From: Pseudomonas sp. HN11
GTDB taxonomy: Bacteria; Pseudomonadota; Gammaproteobacteria; Pseudomonadales; Pseudomonadaceae
Direction: 5' to 3'
Assembly: GCF_021390155.1 (NCBI RefSeq)
Contig: NZ_CP089985.1
Location: 2,987,001 to 3,051,000 of the forward strand
Length of the DNA: 64,000 bases
Part shown: in pieces, positions 25,356 through 35,099 of the stretch
How positions within the stretch are numbered: the first letter of the stretch is position 1
Layout: every line of letters begins with the position of its first letter
The notes under the pieces: generated by a model
Databases searched by the model: none
Seen by the model: the letters and a program-made list of their open reading frames with translations, nothing else
What the model was told of the DNA's origin: nothing
Position numbers and translations under genes: made by a program

Positions 25356-25676
25356 GGGGGAGGGCCTCGGGATGGCGGGGGATGACTGATTATCGCGGCA
25401 GGCGCTTGGGCGGCGGGGCCCAAAAGAGTCGTCCGCGTAGTCAGCAGCGACCGGGTGCGAGTAAGACAGGCAGGAATTGGGCCAGGTCAGGTCTGGGCTC
25501 CAGGCGGCGTCGGTAGGGTGCTGCGAATATAGCGCGCTTCATCAGGACATCCGTCAGTAACTCCGTGGTGGGTTGGCTACGCGCAACTATGCCTAAGATT
25601 TTTACAATGGTTTACATCGCTAACTTGTTGAGTTGGGTAGAGTTTATCGCCAATAAGCGAACCGAAAAGGCGCTCC
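25356..25676. other. 321-bp intergenic region
   Basis: It separates the divergent MHS transporter and 2OG oxygenase-like genes. The left two thirds are G+C-rich and the right third is A+T-richer, as expected for a promoter. No confident operator, RNA gene or coding frame was seen. An AAAAGGCG ribosome site lies just before 25677. Confidence 0.5.
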
Positions 25677-26342
25677 ATGCAGTCGAGCAATCATGTGTTG
25701 AATCCTGAGCTGATCCATATCAGGCGGCTATTCGCTACCCCGCTGGCCAGTATCCAGCATCCCGACGCGCAATGGCTCAACAGTGAGCTTAAGGCGCTGG
25801 TCGCGCAGCGCATGGCAGCCGATCTCAGCGGTGCGCAGCGCAGCAATGAGGGCGGCTGGCAGTCGACCGATGATTTTTCAGCGTGGGGTGGGGAAGCCTG
25901 CACCGCGTTAGTACAATTTGCGATCGAGTTTGCCAACCAACTGACGGCGGTTCATCACGTGCACCACGGTTTCATCGAACCTGCGTTCGAGTGGAAGCTC
26001 AACGCCTGGGTCAATGTGAATCAGGCGGGCCACAGCAATGCGTTGCACGGGCATCCCGGCGCCTTTTGGTCGGGGGTGTATTGGGTCGACGCAGGCGGGG
26101 ACAAGGACGATGCAGCCGCCGGTGGCGATCTGGAGTTCATCGACCCGCGCGGTATGGTTGCATCGACATACAACCCAGCCCTGCGCATGCGCGTTGAAGA
26201 TTGCCTGACGGCTGGGTTCAGCAGTACCTGCGCTGCCAGCAGTGGAACATTTGTCATGTTCCCCGCCTGGCTGATGCATTCAGTGCGACGTTATGACGGC
26301 ACGCGGCCACGGATCTCCATCGCGTTTAACTTCGGCACGTGA
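25677..26342 (+). CDS. Putative 2-oxoglutarate/Fe(II) oxygenase (TIGR02466-like)
   Basis: A 221-residue protein with a double-stranded beta-helix pattern. LHGHPGAFWSGVYWV (near residue 123) and FPAWLMHSVRRYDGTRPRIS (near 195-214) provide candidate iron-binding His residues and the Arg that binds 2-oxoglutarate. GGDLEFIDPR lies between them. Many homologues are phage- or photosynthesis-associated hypotheticals and the substrate is unknown. It is a single gene, with the next gene convergent 11 bp away. Confidence 0.75.
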   Translation: MQSSNHVLNPELIHIRRLFATPLASIQHPDAQWLNSELKALVAQRMAADLSGAQRSNEGGWQSTDDFSAWGGEACTALVQFAIEFANQLTAVHHVHHGFIEPAFEWKLNAWVNVNQAGHSNALHGHPGAFWSGVYWVDAGGDKDDAAAGGDLEFIDPRGMVASTYNPALRMRVEDCLTAGFSSTCAASSGTFVMFPAWLMHSVRRYDGTRPRISIAFNFGT

Positions 26343-26353
26343 GTGCAGGGGCG

Positions 26354-27847
26354 CTACGGATGAAACCTGCGTCCCAAGGCATCCAACCGCACCGCAATCG
26401 GCGGCAGCCGCTCGCTGCTGCGCGCCAGGGTTTGCACATCGTCGGCGGTGCTTTGCGCAATGCTCTGTACCGACTGCAAGCGCCCAACGATCTCCAGGTT
26501 CGCCGCGGTCTGCTCGCGGGTGGTGGTCACGATCTGCCCGTTCAGGTCGTCGATGTGGGCGATATCGTTGCCCACTGCGCGCAGCATGTCGACGGCCACC
26601 TGGCTGTCTTCCACGCAGCGCTCCACGCCTTGGCGGCTGTCGTGCATGGCTTCCACGGCCTGGCGACTGCCTTGTTGCAGGCTTTCGATGATGGTCTTGA
26701 TTTCCTGGGTGGACGCCGCCGTGCGCTGCGCCAGGTTGCGTACTTCGTCCGCGACCACGGCGAAGCCGCGGCCTTGCTCGCCGGCGCGAGCGGCTTCGAT
26801 GGCGGCGTTGAGGGCAAGCAGGTTGGTCTGGTTGGCGATGCTGCTGATCACGTCGAGCACGGTACCGATCTGCTCCGTTTGCACGGCCAGGCCTTGCACG
26901 GTTTCATGGGTGCCGTTGAGGCGTGAGGCCAGCTGGGTGATTTCCTGCTGGGCGCGGCCGACGCTTTCCTGGCCGCGCAGGATCTGTTGGCTGGCTTTGC
27001 CGGCGTGATCCACCGCTTGCTCGACGTGCACGGCGATGTGGCCCATCGCGTGTTCCATGCGCTGCATCGACCCGGTCATCTGAGTGATCTCCGCCAATTG
27101 GTGCCGAGCGCCTTTTTCCAGGGTGCCGCTCGCGCTGGCCAACTCCTGTCCGAGTTGGCCAAGGCCGTGGGAGTCGCGGGCGACGCCGTCGATCAGGTGG
27201 GTGATCTGTTGCAGGAAGTGATCGAAACGCTTGGCCAACGATACATGCGCCTTGCCTTCACCTTGTGCGGTTTGCGCGCTGAATTGGGAGGTGACCGCGA
27301 GCATTTTCTCTAGCATTTCCTGACTTTCGACCGCTTCGGCCTGGCTGTGTACGGCGAGGTAAAGCAGGGCGACGGTTTCCATCACTACGTAGAAGGCGTG
27401 GACGAACACCATGGTCCATCCGCCGTGGTGCTCCATCACAAACACCGGGAAACCTTGATGTTGCAGGGCATGGAACACCACGTGATGCACGGCGATGGTC
27501 ACCGCTGCGACCAGGATCGGCAGCCAGTCGCGATAAAACGTCAGCACCGCCAATAGCGCGAAGATCCCAAAGTGCGCTTCGATGACGCCGTGGGCCTGGT
27601 TGATATGCAGCGCCGCCATGACCATCAGGCCGGCGCCGAGGACGCAACGCATGACACGGGTGCCGCCTATCGCACGGTACAGCGCGGTGAGCACCACGCT
27701 GGTACCGCCACCAATAATGATGGCTTGCATCAAGGTGCCATGCCAGAACGCCAGGCCCAGGGAAAACAGGAACATCAGCCAGACTAACGCCAGCATGATG
27801 CGGTCGGCTTTACGATAGTGCTCAAAAAAACGCGCGCGGGTGGGCAT
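26354..27847 (-). CDS. Methyl-accepting chemoreceptor with a membrane-embedded, His-rich sensor
   Basis: A 497-residue receptor. Residues about 20-185 form five or six membrane segments with almost no periplasmic loop and many His at membrane positions ([47 protein letters not shown]). The C-terminal half is a cytoplasmic signalling domain with the tip [16 protein letters not shown] and [10 protein letters not shown]. The His pattern suggests sensing of a bound metal or heme, redox state or another membrane signal rather than a soluble ligand; this is inference. It is a single gene. Confidence 0.88.
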   Translation of the reverse strand: MPTRARFFEHYRKADRIMLALVWLMFLFSLGLAFWHGTLMQAIIIGGGTSVVLTALYRAIGGTRVMRCVLGAGLMVMAALHINQAHGVIEAHFGIFALLAVLTFYRDWLPILVAAVTIAVHHVVFHALQHQGFPVFVMEHHGGWTMVFVHAFYVVMETVALLYLAVHSQAEAVESQEMLEKMLAVTSQFSAQTAQGEGKAHVSLAKRFDHFLQQITHLIDGVARDSHGLGQLGQELASASGTLEKGARHQLAEITQMTGSMQRMEHAMGHIAVHVEQAVDHAGKASQQILRGQESVGRAQQEITQLASRLNGTHETVQGLAVQTEQIGTVLDVISSIANQTNLLALNAAIEAARAGEQGRGFAVVADEVRNLAQRTAASTQEIKTIIESLQQGSRQAVEAMHDSRQGVERCVEDSQVAVDMLRAVGNDIAHIDDLNGQIVTTTREQTAANLEIVGRLQSVQSIAQSTADDVQTLARSSERLPPIAVRLDALGRRFHP

Positions 27848-27976
27848 TCACACTTACTCCATGTGGTCTGGCCGAATCAAAGTGAGGGCAGGGTGGAGCG
27901 AATCAGGATTCTTGGTTTTTTATTGGATTCAGTAATGCCAAACGGTTATCGGCATCAGGGGGCGGGACTTGAGGGG

Positions 27977-27998
27977 CGGCTACCCGGGCGGGTAGCCG
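27977..27998. other. GC-rich hairpin after the TonB receptor gene
   Basis: CGGCTACCC-GGGC-GGGTAGCCG, a perfect 9-bp stem 16 bp beyond the receptor stop. There is no T-run on the minus strand, so it is a weak terminator or an mRNA 3'-end stabiliser. Confidence 0.5.
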
Positions 27999-28013
27999 TT
28001 GATCGGATCGCGA

Positions 28014-30168
28014 TCAGAAGCTGTATTTGGCGGTCAGCATCATGTTGCGTGGGGCGCCGTACGAATCACCGCCATAGCTCACGGAGTTGGAGATGGACTG
28101 GTAGTAGCGACGGTCAAAGATGTTGTTTGCATTGAGTTGCAGATCAAGGTGCTGGTTGACCTGGTAACCAGCCATCAGGTCGGTGACGGCGTAGGCGCCT
28201 TGCTTGAGCCGGTAGGTGCTGCCGTCTGCGACTTTGAAGTCGTTGTACATGCGGCTCTGCCAGGAGACGTTGCCGCCCACGCGGAGTTTTTCCAGCGCGC
28301 CCTGGAAGTGGTAGTGGGTGGTCAGTTTGAATAGGTGTTCCGGGGTGTCGGTGTCGAACTGCTTGTTGACCTTCTGTGGGTTGGCCTCATCCTTGATGGT
28401 GTGCGTACGGGCGTAGGTGTAGCCACCTGCGACCTGCCATTGCTCGGTCAGGGCGCCTTGCAATTCGAAGTCGATACCCTGGCTGCGGATCTCGCCCGAG
28501 GCTTGCGAGCAAGATGCTTGTGGGCAGTTTGGCACCGTTATACCCACTGCACGGTTTTCCTGATCGACGCGGAACAGCGCCACGCTCGCATTCAGCGCGC
28601 CACCCAGGTATTCACCCTTGATCCCCACCTCATAGTTCTTGCCTACAATTGGCTTGAGCGGTGTGCCGGAGGTGTCTTTTTCGCTCTGTGGCGTGAAGAT
28701 GTCGCTGTAGCTGATATAGACCGAGTGGTGGTCGTCCAGGTCATAGATCAGGCCCGCGTAGCGCGTGAGGTTGCGGGTGACCTTGTAGTCACCGGTGTCA
28801 CTGCCGCGGGCATCGTAGTCATACCAGTCCAGGCGTCCGCCGAGGATCAGCTTCAACGGGTCGGCCAGGTTCAGACGCGTGGTGACGTAGACCCCATCCT
28901 GGGTGGTGACGTCACGGTCATTGGTGGTGTGGACGAAGTCGGGTTTGCCCGCCGTGAGTGGCCAATTCAGGTTGTACGGGCTGTAGTTGTGGGTGGTCAT
29001 GTCATAGATGCGCCGGCTGGCGCCCACCACCAGTTCGTGGGTACGCCCGAATGCCTGAAAGGGACCGCTGGCAAAGGCGTCGACACCTGCCTGGTTCTCG
29101 TCGTAGGCCGCCTGGTAGACCGTACGCGCCAGTGTGTTGGCGGTCCAGCGTGACTGGTAGGAACCTGAGAACAATGCGTTCTGCTCGGCGTAGTTGGCGT
29201 TGACTTGCAGCTTCCAGTCGTTGGCCAGTTGCTGACGCAGCTCGGCGAATACGGTGTTGATCTCCTGGTCCTTATTCTCCCAGTCGGTCCCAGGGTTGTA
29301 GGAGCGCGGCAGGTCCAGATGGTGACCATCCAGACCCACCATCGACGAGCCCCAGAAATAATTGGTCTTGTCTTTCTGGTTGGAGAAACCGAGGGTCAGG
29401 GTGGTGTCTTCGCTCAGGTCGGCTTCGGTGACGGCGTAGAACAGGCCGTGATATTCCTCGGCGTTGTCGATAAAACTGTTGGCGTCGCGATAAGACGTGA
29501 CAACCCGGCCGCGCCAGGTGCCGCTGTCGTTGAGGGGGCTGGAGGCGTCGAGTTCGCCACGGTAGTCATCCCAACTGCCGGCAGCGCCGGTGAGGGTGAC
29601 TTTCTGCTCGTCCAGTGGGCGTTTGCGTACCAGATTGATGGCCGCCGAAGGGTTGCCCGCACCGGTCACCAACCCGGTGGCTCCGCGCACGACTTCGACG
29701 CGATCGAACATCGCCAGGTTCGGCTGCGCGCCCACGGATACGCCGTTATAGCCGCTGGGGATGCCGTCGGTTGTCGATGTCGAAACCGCGCGACGTGTAG
29801 GACTGTCGCCCTGGGCCGCTGGAGAAGTTAAGGAACAACCCGGGCGTGGCCTTGACCACATCATTGATGCTGGTCATCGCTTGGTCATCCATGCGCTGAC
29901 GCGTAATGACAGTCACGGCCTGCGGTGTTTCACGCATGGTCAATGGCAGCTTGGTCGCGGTTTTCATCGCGCCGGTTGTGTAGGACTGCGTGCCTTCGGT
30001 GGTTTCGCCCAGTTGCTCTTCCCCGAAGATTTGCGTGGCGCCCAGTTCAAGGGTGGTGGTCGGTGCCTGGCCATCGTCGGCAAAGACCGCAGGTGAACTT
30101 GCGAGACAGACAGCCAACGCCATCAGACTGGGTAAAAAACCTTTGGCGCCGTGTTGTTGCATAGACAT
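28014..30168 (-). pseudogene. TonB-dependent siderophore receptor, frameshifted
   Basis: An outer-membrane ferric-siderophore receptor split into two frames. The first part (from ATG 30168) has a signal peptide ending at AVFA and the start of the plug (LPLTMRETPQAVTVITRQRM, VVKATPGLFL, QSYTSRGFDIDN) and then stops at 29746. From about 29774 the next frame continues TDGIPSGYNG, RVEVVRGATGLVTGAGNPSA, the beta-barrel and the terminal Phe (TAKYSF). The join lacks 2 or 5 bp relative to the expected FDIDN-x-TDGIP reading. Without the shift the protein would be about 718 residues with no STN signalling domain. It may be a true pseudogene or an assembly error. A Fur box lies upstream. Confidence 0.88.
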
Positions 30169-30210
30169 GGAACTGACTCTCCCCGAATACCGTCCCTGGC
30201 GAATAATAAA

Positions 30211-30229
30211 GATGTTGATAATTATTCGC
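30211..30229 (-). promoter_or_regulatory. Fur box upstream of the siderophore receptor
   Basis: GATGTTGATAATTATTCGC matches 14 of 19 positions of the Fur consensus GATAATGATAATCATTATC. It lies about 45-60 bp before the receptor start. Repression by Fe-Fur is the expected control. Confidence 0.75.
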
Positions 30230-30392
30230 ATCAGTGTGGCAGATTGTGTTCGAGCGAAAAAGTCTTCAGGGAGAATTAGTTAACGAAATTTTCACCTTTT
30301 AGAAGAGGGGTTTTGTCATAACGGGCGGGGAGCGGGGCGCAAATCCTTGTGTTGCGCCCCGGGGTTTGGGCTAGTGTGAGGATTGCGTTTTT

Positions 30393-30872
30393 TCAGGGCG
30401 CCAGTTTGGTAAAGACATAGTCTCGATCCTTCACCAATGCCTGGTGGCACGCAAAGCACGTTTGGTGCTGCGCTTCATCGGCCGGCTTGCCATTGATGAA
30501 CCGGCCGAACCCCCATCCCCCGGTGGACGCATATTTTTTCGAGTCCTTGACCATGAACTGCACCGTGGTCGCAGCTCCGGGGATGGAAGCGGTCTTGAAC
30601 TCCGGCGATTGTTCATGCTTCCACGCCAATTTGGCCAGGACCGTGCCATCCGGGAAGGGCAGCTTGCCCTCCCGGTAAGCTTTGAGCGCCGCGCTGTTGC
30701 CCAGCACCACGCGCAGCTCATTCAACGGATCGGCTTCCTGGGCGGGCGCCACCAGTTCCCACTGGCGGTAGCCGTCGGGAATGGTCACGCCGTAGATGGG
30801 TGAAGGAGCGCTGTCGGCGAAGGCCGCAGCCGAACTCGCCAGGGCCATTGCGGCCATGCACAGGCGCTTCAT
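30393..30872 (-). CDS. Cytochrome P460-family c-type heme protein
   Basis: A 159-residue periplasmic protein. The signal peptide (RLCMAAMALASSAAAFA) is followed by a P460 fold (YRQWELVAPAQ, LPFPDGTVLAKLAWKHEQ, GRFINGKPADEAQHQ) and the heme-c motif CFACH near the C-terminus. P460 enzymes oxidise hydroxylamine or related small N compounds; short paralogues like this have no proven reaction. The start ATG shares one base with the TGA of the upstream hydrolase gene, so the two are cotranscribed. Confidence 0.85.
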   Translation of the reverse strand: MKRLCMAAMALASSAAAFADSAPSPIYGVTIPDGYRQWELVAPAQEADPLNELRVVLGNSAALKAYREGKLPFPDGTVLAKLAWKHEQSPEFKTASIPGAATTVQFMVKDSKKYASTGGWGFGRFINGKPADEAQHQTCFACHQALVKDRDYVFTKLAP

Positions 30873-31906
30873 CACAGATGGTCCGCATCAATGACCGCCT
30901 TGGCGAACGCTTCGGGCGCTTCCTGAGGCAGGTTGTGGCCCACGCCGCCGTTGATCAGGCGGAACTCGTACTTGCCGGTAAAACGCTTGGCGTAATCTTC
31001 AGGTTTCGGATGCGGAGCGCCGTTGGCATCGCCTTCGAGGGTGATGGTCGGCACGCCAATCGACGGCGCCTGGGCGAGCTTCTGCTCCAAAGGATCGTAC
31101 TTCGTCTCACCCTGGACCAGGCCCAGGCGCCAGCGGTAGTTGAAGACGGTGATCGCGACGTGATCCGGGTTCTCTAGGCCTTTTGCGCTGCGGTCAAAGG
31201 TAGCGTCGTCGAACTTCCACTCTGGCGAGGCCAGTTGCCAGATCAGCTTGGCGAAGTCGTGGGTGTTTTTCTGGTAGCCGTCGGCGCCGCGCTCGGTGGC
31301 GAAGTAGAACTGATACCACCATTGCAGCTCGGCTTTGGGCGGCAATGGGTTCTTGCCCGCCGCCTGGTTGCCGATCAAATAACCGCTGACCGACACCAGC
31401 GCCTTGACTCGCTCCGGCCATAGCGCTGAAACGATGTCTGCCGAACGTGCGCCCCAGTCGTAGCCGCCGAGTACGGCTTGCTTGATCTTCAACGCGTCCA
31501 TGAAATCGATCACGTCACTGGCCAGTGCCGCCGGTTGGCCGTTGCGCAGGGTTTTTTCCGAGAGGAAACGGGTGTCGCCATAACCTCGGGCGTAAGGAAT
31601 CAGCACGCGATATCCCTTGGCTGCCAGGAGCGGGGCGACTTGGGCGTAGCTGTCGATATCGTAGGGCCAACCATGCAACAGGATCACCACCGGCCCCGTG
31701 ACCGGGCCGACTTCGGCGTAGGCCACGTCCAGCAGGCCGGCCTTGACGTGCTTGAGGGCACCGAACGCGCTTTGCGGGCTGGCGACGGCTCGGGTGGGCG
31801 CCTCGGGCATTTCGGCATGGGCCACGCCCAGGATGCCGAATTGCGACAAGGCCAAGGCCAGGAAAAGGGATGGGCGGTTGAAGCGGCGAGTCAACTGAGT
31901 GTGCAT
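30872..31906 (-). CDS. Exported alpha/beta hydrolase, epoxide hydrolase-like
   Basis: A 344-residue hydrolase with a signal peptide (LALALSQFGILGVAHA). ILLHGWPYD holds the oxyanion HGxP motif, and GGYDWGARSA (near residue 149) places Asp, not Ser, as nucleophile. That fits epoxide hydrolases or haloalkane dehalogenases. GGVGHNLPQEAP near 327 gives the catalytic His. Export to the periplasm is unusual for this family, although some Pseudomonas epoxide hydrolases (Cif) are exported. It is first in an operon with the P460 gene; their joint substrate is unknown. Confidence 0.82.
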   Translation of the reverse strand: MHTQLTRRFNRPSLFLALALSQFGILGVAHAEMPEAPTRAVASPQSAFGALKHVKAGLLDVAYAEVGPVTGPVVILLHGWPYDIDSYAQVAPLLAAKGYRVLIPYARGYGDTRFLSEKTLRNGQPAALASDVIDFMDALKIKQAVLGGYDWGARSADIVSALWPERVKALVSVSGYLIGNQAAGKNPLPPKAELQWWYQFYFATERGADGYQKNTHDFAKLIWQLASPEWKFDDATFDRSAKGLENPDHVAITVFNYRWRLGLVQGETKYDPLEQKLAQAPSIGVPTITLEGDANGAPHPKPEDYAKRFTGKYEFRLINGGVGHNLPQEAPEAFAKAVIDADHL

Positions 31907-32147
31907 GGTGAGCCTCCTGTGGCTTGTTGTGTGCCTGGAGCCCAGTTGAACGCCGCGCTGTATCTGGCCTGTTTCAGGAAACCCATTGAATTAAAGACTG
32001 TGTATCGCAGTGCGCTCTGTACACACTGCGATACAAACCAATGGACTAGAACGCAACCCTCAGACCTGGGTTACCTGTTTGCGAAAACACCGGCTAATGA
32101 GAAGGGTTGGCGTGGGTTTCTCGACCACACTTTAATCGAGTCGGGGA

Positions 32148-32909
32148 CTACGACAGCACGATCTCATAGGGTTCACGCATTCTCTCCAGGAGTACCTGGG
32201 CCAGCATCGGCGCCAGGCCGATCTGCGGGTCACCGGCCAATTGGCTGGCATAGGCGTGGGCCGCATGAAGCTTGCGCGCCACGCTCCAGGTGTCCAGGCG
32301 GACCTTGCGTGCGCGTTGCCAGGGGATGATCGCGCCTTCGCGAGCGGGCCAGTGCCAGGCCCAGATCGGCAGTTCATATAGCTGCGCGCCCACCAGACTG
32401 CACGCACGGGCGCTGGCGCGGCCAACAGTATCGTGGTCGTCATTGCCGTCGTTGCGCCAGGTACTGAACACCACATCGCCCGGCTGCAGGTAACGCGCAA
32501 TGAACTGACTCAATTGTGGCTCACGGGCGCCGAGGGCGTTATCGCAGAAACCGCCACGGATCCATTTCAGGCTGTGCAGCGGCATGCCCAGGCGGCGCAG
32601 GGCTTCTGCGCTTTCCTGAGGGCGTACCACGCTGAGCCGACTGGCCGGCCACACATTGGAGCCAGGATGGCTGGCGCTGCCATCAGTGATGGAGATCAAT
32701 TGCAGCGGATGTTCCAGTGTGCTGAGCACTTGCAGCAAGCCGCCGCAGGCCAGCACTTCGTCGCCAGGATGAGGCGCAACAATCACCACGCGCGCGCCAG
32801 GTGGCACCAGAGAGGACGGGGCGATGGTGGGGATTTGCGCCAGTTGGGGGGCGCTGTTCCAGACTTGCGGGGGGCCGCGACGTCCGTCGCTTAAGGGGGC
32901 AGGCTTCAT
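32148..32909 (-). CDS. PIG-L-family protein with altered HPGDE motif
   Basis: A 253-residue LmbE/PIG-L-type zinc deacetylase homologue. The metal/catalytic motif that is normally HPDDE reads APHPGDEVLACGG (near residues 45-57): the general-base Asp is Gly, while the zinc-binding His and the final Asp/Glu remain. NDGNDDHDTVGRAS near 152 carries the third zinc ligand region. It is clearly paralogous to the intact copy at 34341-35099 (shared SVVRPQESA, ITDGSASHPGS). Loss of the base predicts weak or no deacetylase activity. It lies 179 bp downstream of the GT2 gene, same strand. Confidence 0.85.
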   Translation of the reverse strand: MKPAPLSDGRRGPPQVWNSAPQLAQIPTIAPSSLVPPGARVVIVAPHPGDEVLACGGLLQVLSTLEHPLQLISITDGSASHPGSNVWPASRLSVVRPQESAEALRRLGMPLHSLKWIRGGFCDNALGAREPQLSQFIARYLQPGDVVFSTWRNDGNDDHDTVGRASARACSLVGAQLYELPIWAWHWPAREGAIIPWQRARKVRLDTWSVARKLHAAHAYASQLAGDPQIGLAPMLAQVLLERMREPYEIVLS

Positions 32910-33088
32910 GGGGTGTCACATCCTTGTCGATTGATGCTGGGTCGTACCCCGTTGACGGGACGACGCTCTTTTATCCACCACAGGCTGCGCGGCAGTGGCT
33001 GCATGGCACTCCAACCCTGGAATGCCAGCAAGGCGATCTCAGCATAGACAAGGATTGGTCGGTTTTACATTCAGCAACGTCGTTTTTT

Positions 33089-33748
33089 TCAGGTGGCGTG
33101 CATCAAACCCTTCAGATAGTCGCCAAACCCACCTTGGGCGCGGGCGTCCAGGCGTGCACTGGTGATCACTTGCGGGGTGTGGCTCCAAGCGATGGAGGCG
33201 CCACACAGCTCCAAACGGCGTACCAGTTGAACATCCTCATGGCACGCGAGGGGTTCAAAACCGCCGGATCGAATATAAGCGCCAGCACTCACCCCCAGGT
33301 TGGCACCATGGATATGCCGATGACCGTCGCGCGCTTCATAGGCCTGGTGATAGCGAATCTGCGCCGCAGGGTCGAAACCCTCGCTCCACGCATCAACCGT
33401 GACCGTGCCGCACACTGCATCCACCCCCAGCGCCAATTGAGCCACCAGCCAATCGGGTGCCACACGACTATCGGCGTCGGTGCATGAGATCCAGCGCGCG
33501 CCGTGATTGAGCAAATGCCGCGCGCCAACGCCACGCACATGCCCCACATTGCGCGCCTGAACCTCCAGGTACTGCACCGGATAGGCCTGGGCAATGGCGG
33601 CGCTGCCATCGGTGCAACTGTCGAGCACCACCAGGATTTTGACGTCTTCGCCCAGCAAACCGGGGTGGTTCGCCGCGATCAATGCGGCTTTCAAGCAGTC
33701 GCCCAGCAGCGCCTCTTCATTGTGTACCGGGATCAGAATGCCGATCAT
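33089..33748 (-). CDS. Family 2 glycosyltransferase
   Basis: A 219-residue GT-A-fold transferase. IGILIPVHNEEALLGDCLKA begins the nucleotide-sugar domain, ISCTDADSRVAPDWL holds the DxD metal motif (near residue 90), and GGFEPLACHEDVQLVRRLEL is the acceptor/base region with the ED pair. There are no membrane segments, so it is soluble or peripheral. Donor and acceptor are unknown. It overlaps the upstream methyltransferase gene by ATGA, so it belongs to the same operon as the PIG-L and acyl-CoA dehydrogenase genes. Confidence 0.88.
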   Translation of the reverse strand: MIGILIPVHNEEALLGDCLKAALIAANHPGLLGEDVKILVVLDSCTDGSAAIAQAYPVQYLEVQARNVGHVRGVGARHLLNHGARWISCTDADSRVAPDWLVAQLALGVDAVCGTVTVDAWSEGFDPAAQIRYHQAYEARDGHRHIHGANLGVSAGAYIRSGGFEPLACHEDVQLVRRLELCGASIAWSHTPQVITSARLDARAQGGFGDYLKGLMHAT

Positions 33749-34344
33749 CGCAGGCCCTCAAGGCTGGCGACCGATGTGCCGTCGCGGCTCCATAGATCGA
33801 GAAGGAAGTCGTGTTCGTGATGGCTGGCAACGCAGGGCATGCCCAGGCGCTGCTGGAGCAGGGCGTGCACTTGCTCGGCGGTTTGTGGGCAACCCTTGAT
33901 CGGCGGGCGCCAATGGCAGGCCAACAGCTGCCCATCGGGGGTCAACGAGGCGCGAGCGTGATCGATCAATTGGCTCAGGTCATCGGCATCCAGGTAGTAG
34001 CACAACTCGCTCAGCACAATCAGCTCGAACTGGCCTGTGGGCCATTGATCTGGCAATCGACTTTGCTGCACCTGGGCATGGGGAAAACCCAGCAAGCGGC
34101 TACGCGCCAGGCTCACGGCGGCCGAAGCGGTGTCGCAACACAGCAGATGATCACAACGCGGCGCCAGCTCGAAGCTCAATTCGCCATTGGCGCAGCCGGG
34201 TTCGAACACCGAGGTGTAGCGCGGCCGGGTGAGAATGGCGAGCGTCAGTGCGCGTTTGCGGCGTTCGTACCAGCGTTGGCGAAAGGCCCAGGGGTCATCG
34301 TTTTTGGCGAACAGCTGGTCGAAATAGGGTGTGGCCACGCTCAT
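33745..34344 (-). CDS. SAM-dependent methyltransferase, NodS-like
   Basis: A 199-residue class I methyltransferase. SVFEPGCANGELSFELA is SAM motif I (near residues 45-61), LLCCDTASAAV is motif II, and FELIVLSELCYYLDADDL is motif III/IV. The opening YFDQLFAKNDDPWAFRQRWY matches methyltransferases annotated as NodS-like; NodS N-methylates the deacetylated sugar of Nod factors. The substrate here is unknown. It is coupled by ATGA overlaps to PIG-L upstream and GT2 downstream. Confidence 0.85.
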   Translation of the reverse strand: MSVATPYFDQLFAKNDDPWAFRQRWYERRKRALTLAILTRPRYTSVFEPGCANGELSFELAPRCDHLLCCDTASAAVSLARSRLLGFPHAQVQQSRLPDQWPTGQFELIVLSELCYYLDADDLSQLIDHARASLTPDGQLLACHWRPPIKGCPQTAEQVHALLQQRLGMPCVASHHEHDFLLDLWSRDGTSVASLEGLR

Positions 34345-35099
34345 ACGAATACCACCTCAAAGGGTTGCAACAGACGCTCCACCACGTAGGGCGCGAGCAC
34401 GGGCGCCAGTCCTACCTGCGGGTCGCCCTCCAATTGGCTGGCGAAGGCATGGATAGCATGCCGTTTGCGGGCGACGGCTTCGCAGGTCAGCGGGATCTTG
34501 CGCGCGCGATGCCAGGGCACCAGGCTGTTTTCGGGAGTTGCCCAGTGCCAGGTCCACACCGGCAGCTCATAGAGGGTGGCGCCTACTGCCTGGCAAGCCC
34601 GGGCGCTGGCACGCCCAACCGCTTCATGGTCGCAATGGCCGTCTTCGCGCCAGGTGGTGAACACGATGTCAGTGGGTTTGAGGTAGCGTCGAATGAATGC
34701 AGTGAGTTCATCTTCCTGCGCCGCGACCTTGCTGTCGGCAAACCCCGCGCGCAGCCATTGCAGACTGTGCAGCGGCAAGCCAAGACGATGCAGGGCCTGG
34801 GCCGATTCCTGGGGGCGCACCACGCTCAAGCGTTCCACCGGCCAGCGGTGCGAACCGGGATGACTGGCGCTGCCATCGGTCACCGAAATCAACTGGATCG
34901 GCCGGCCCAGCGCTGCCAAACCCTGCATCAGGCCGCCGCAACCGAGTACTTCGTCATCCGGGTGCGGGGCGATAATCACCGCACGGTGCCCGTCGGGGAC
35001 CAACTGCTCGATAGTGATCGGCGCCAGTTCAGCCATTTTCGGCGAGGACTGCCAGCGATGCAGTGGCGTACCTTCGCCAACGATTGGATTGGGTTTCAT
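34341..35099 (-). CDS. PIG-L-family N-deacetylase
   Basis: A 252-residue LmbE/PIG-L zinc deacetylase with the intact motif APHPDDEVLGCGG (near residues 45-57; His and Asp bind zinc, the central Asp is the base) and HCDHEAVGRAS near 150. The family removes acetyl groups from GlcNAc-containing lipids or thiol precursors. ATG 35099 follows GGGAGG; a GTG at 35108 is a less likely start. It is the second gene of the acyl-CoA dehydrogenase/PIG-L/methyltransferase/GT2 set, with ATGA overlaps on both sides. Confidence 0.9.
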   Translation of the reverse strand: MKPNPIVGEGTPLHRWQSSPKMAELAPITIEQLVPDGHRAVIIAPHPDDEVLGCGGLMQGLAALGRPIQLISVTDGSASHPGSHRWPVERLSVVRPQESAQALHRLGLPLHSLQWLRAGFADSKVAAQEDELTAFIRRYLKPTDIVFTTWREDGHCDHEAVGRASARACQAVGATLYELPVWTWHWATPENSLVPWHRARKIPLTCEAVARKRHAIHAFASQLEGDPQVGLAPVLAPYVVERLLQPFEVVFV

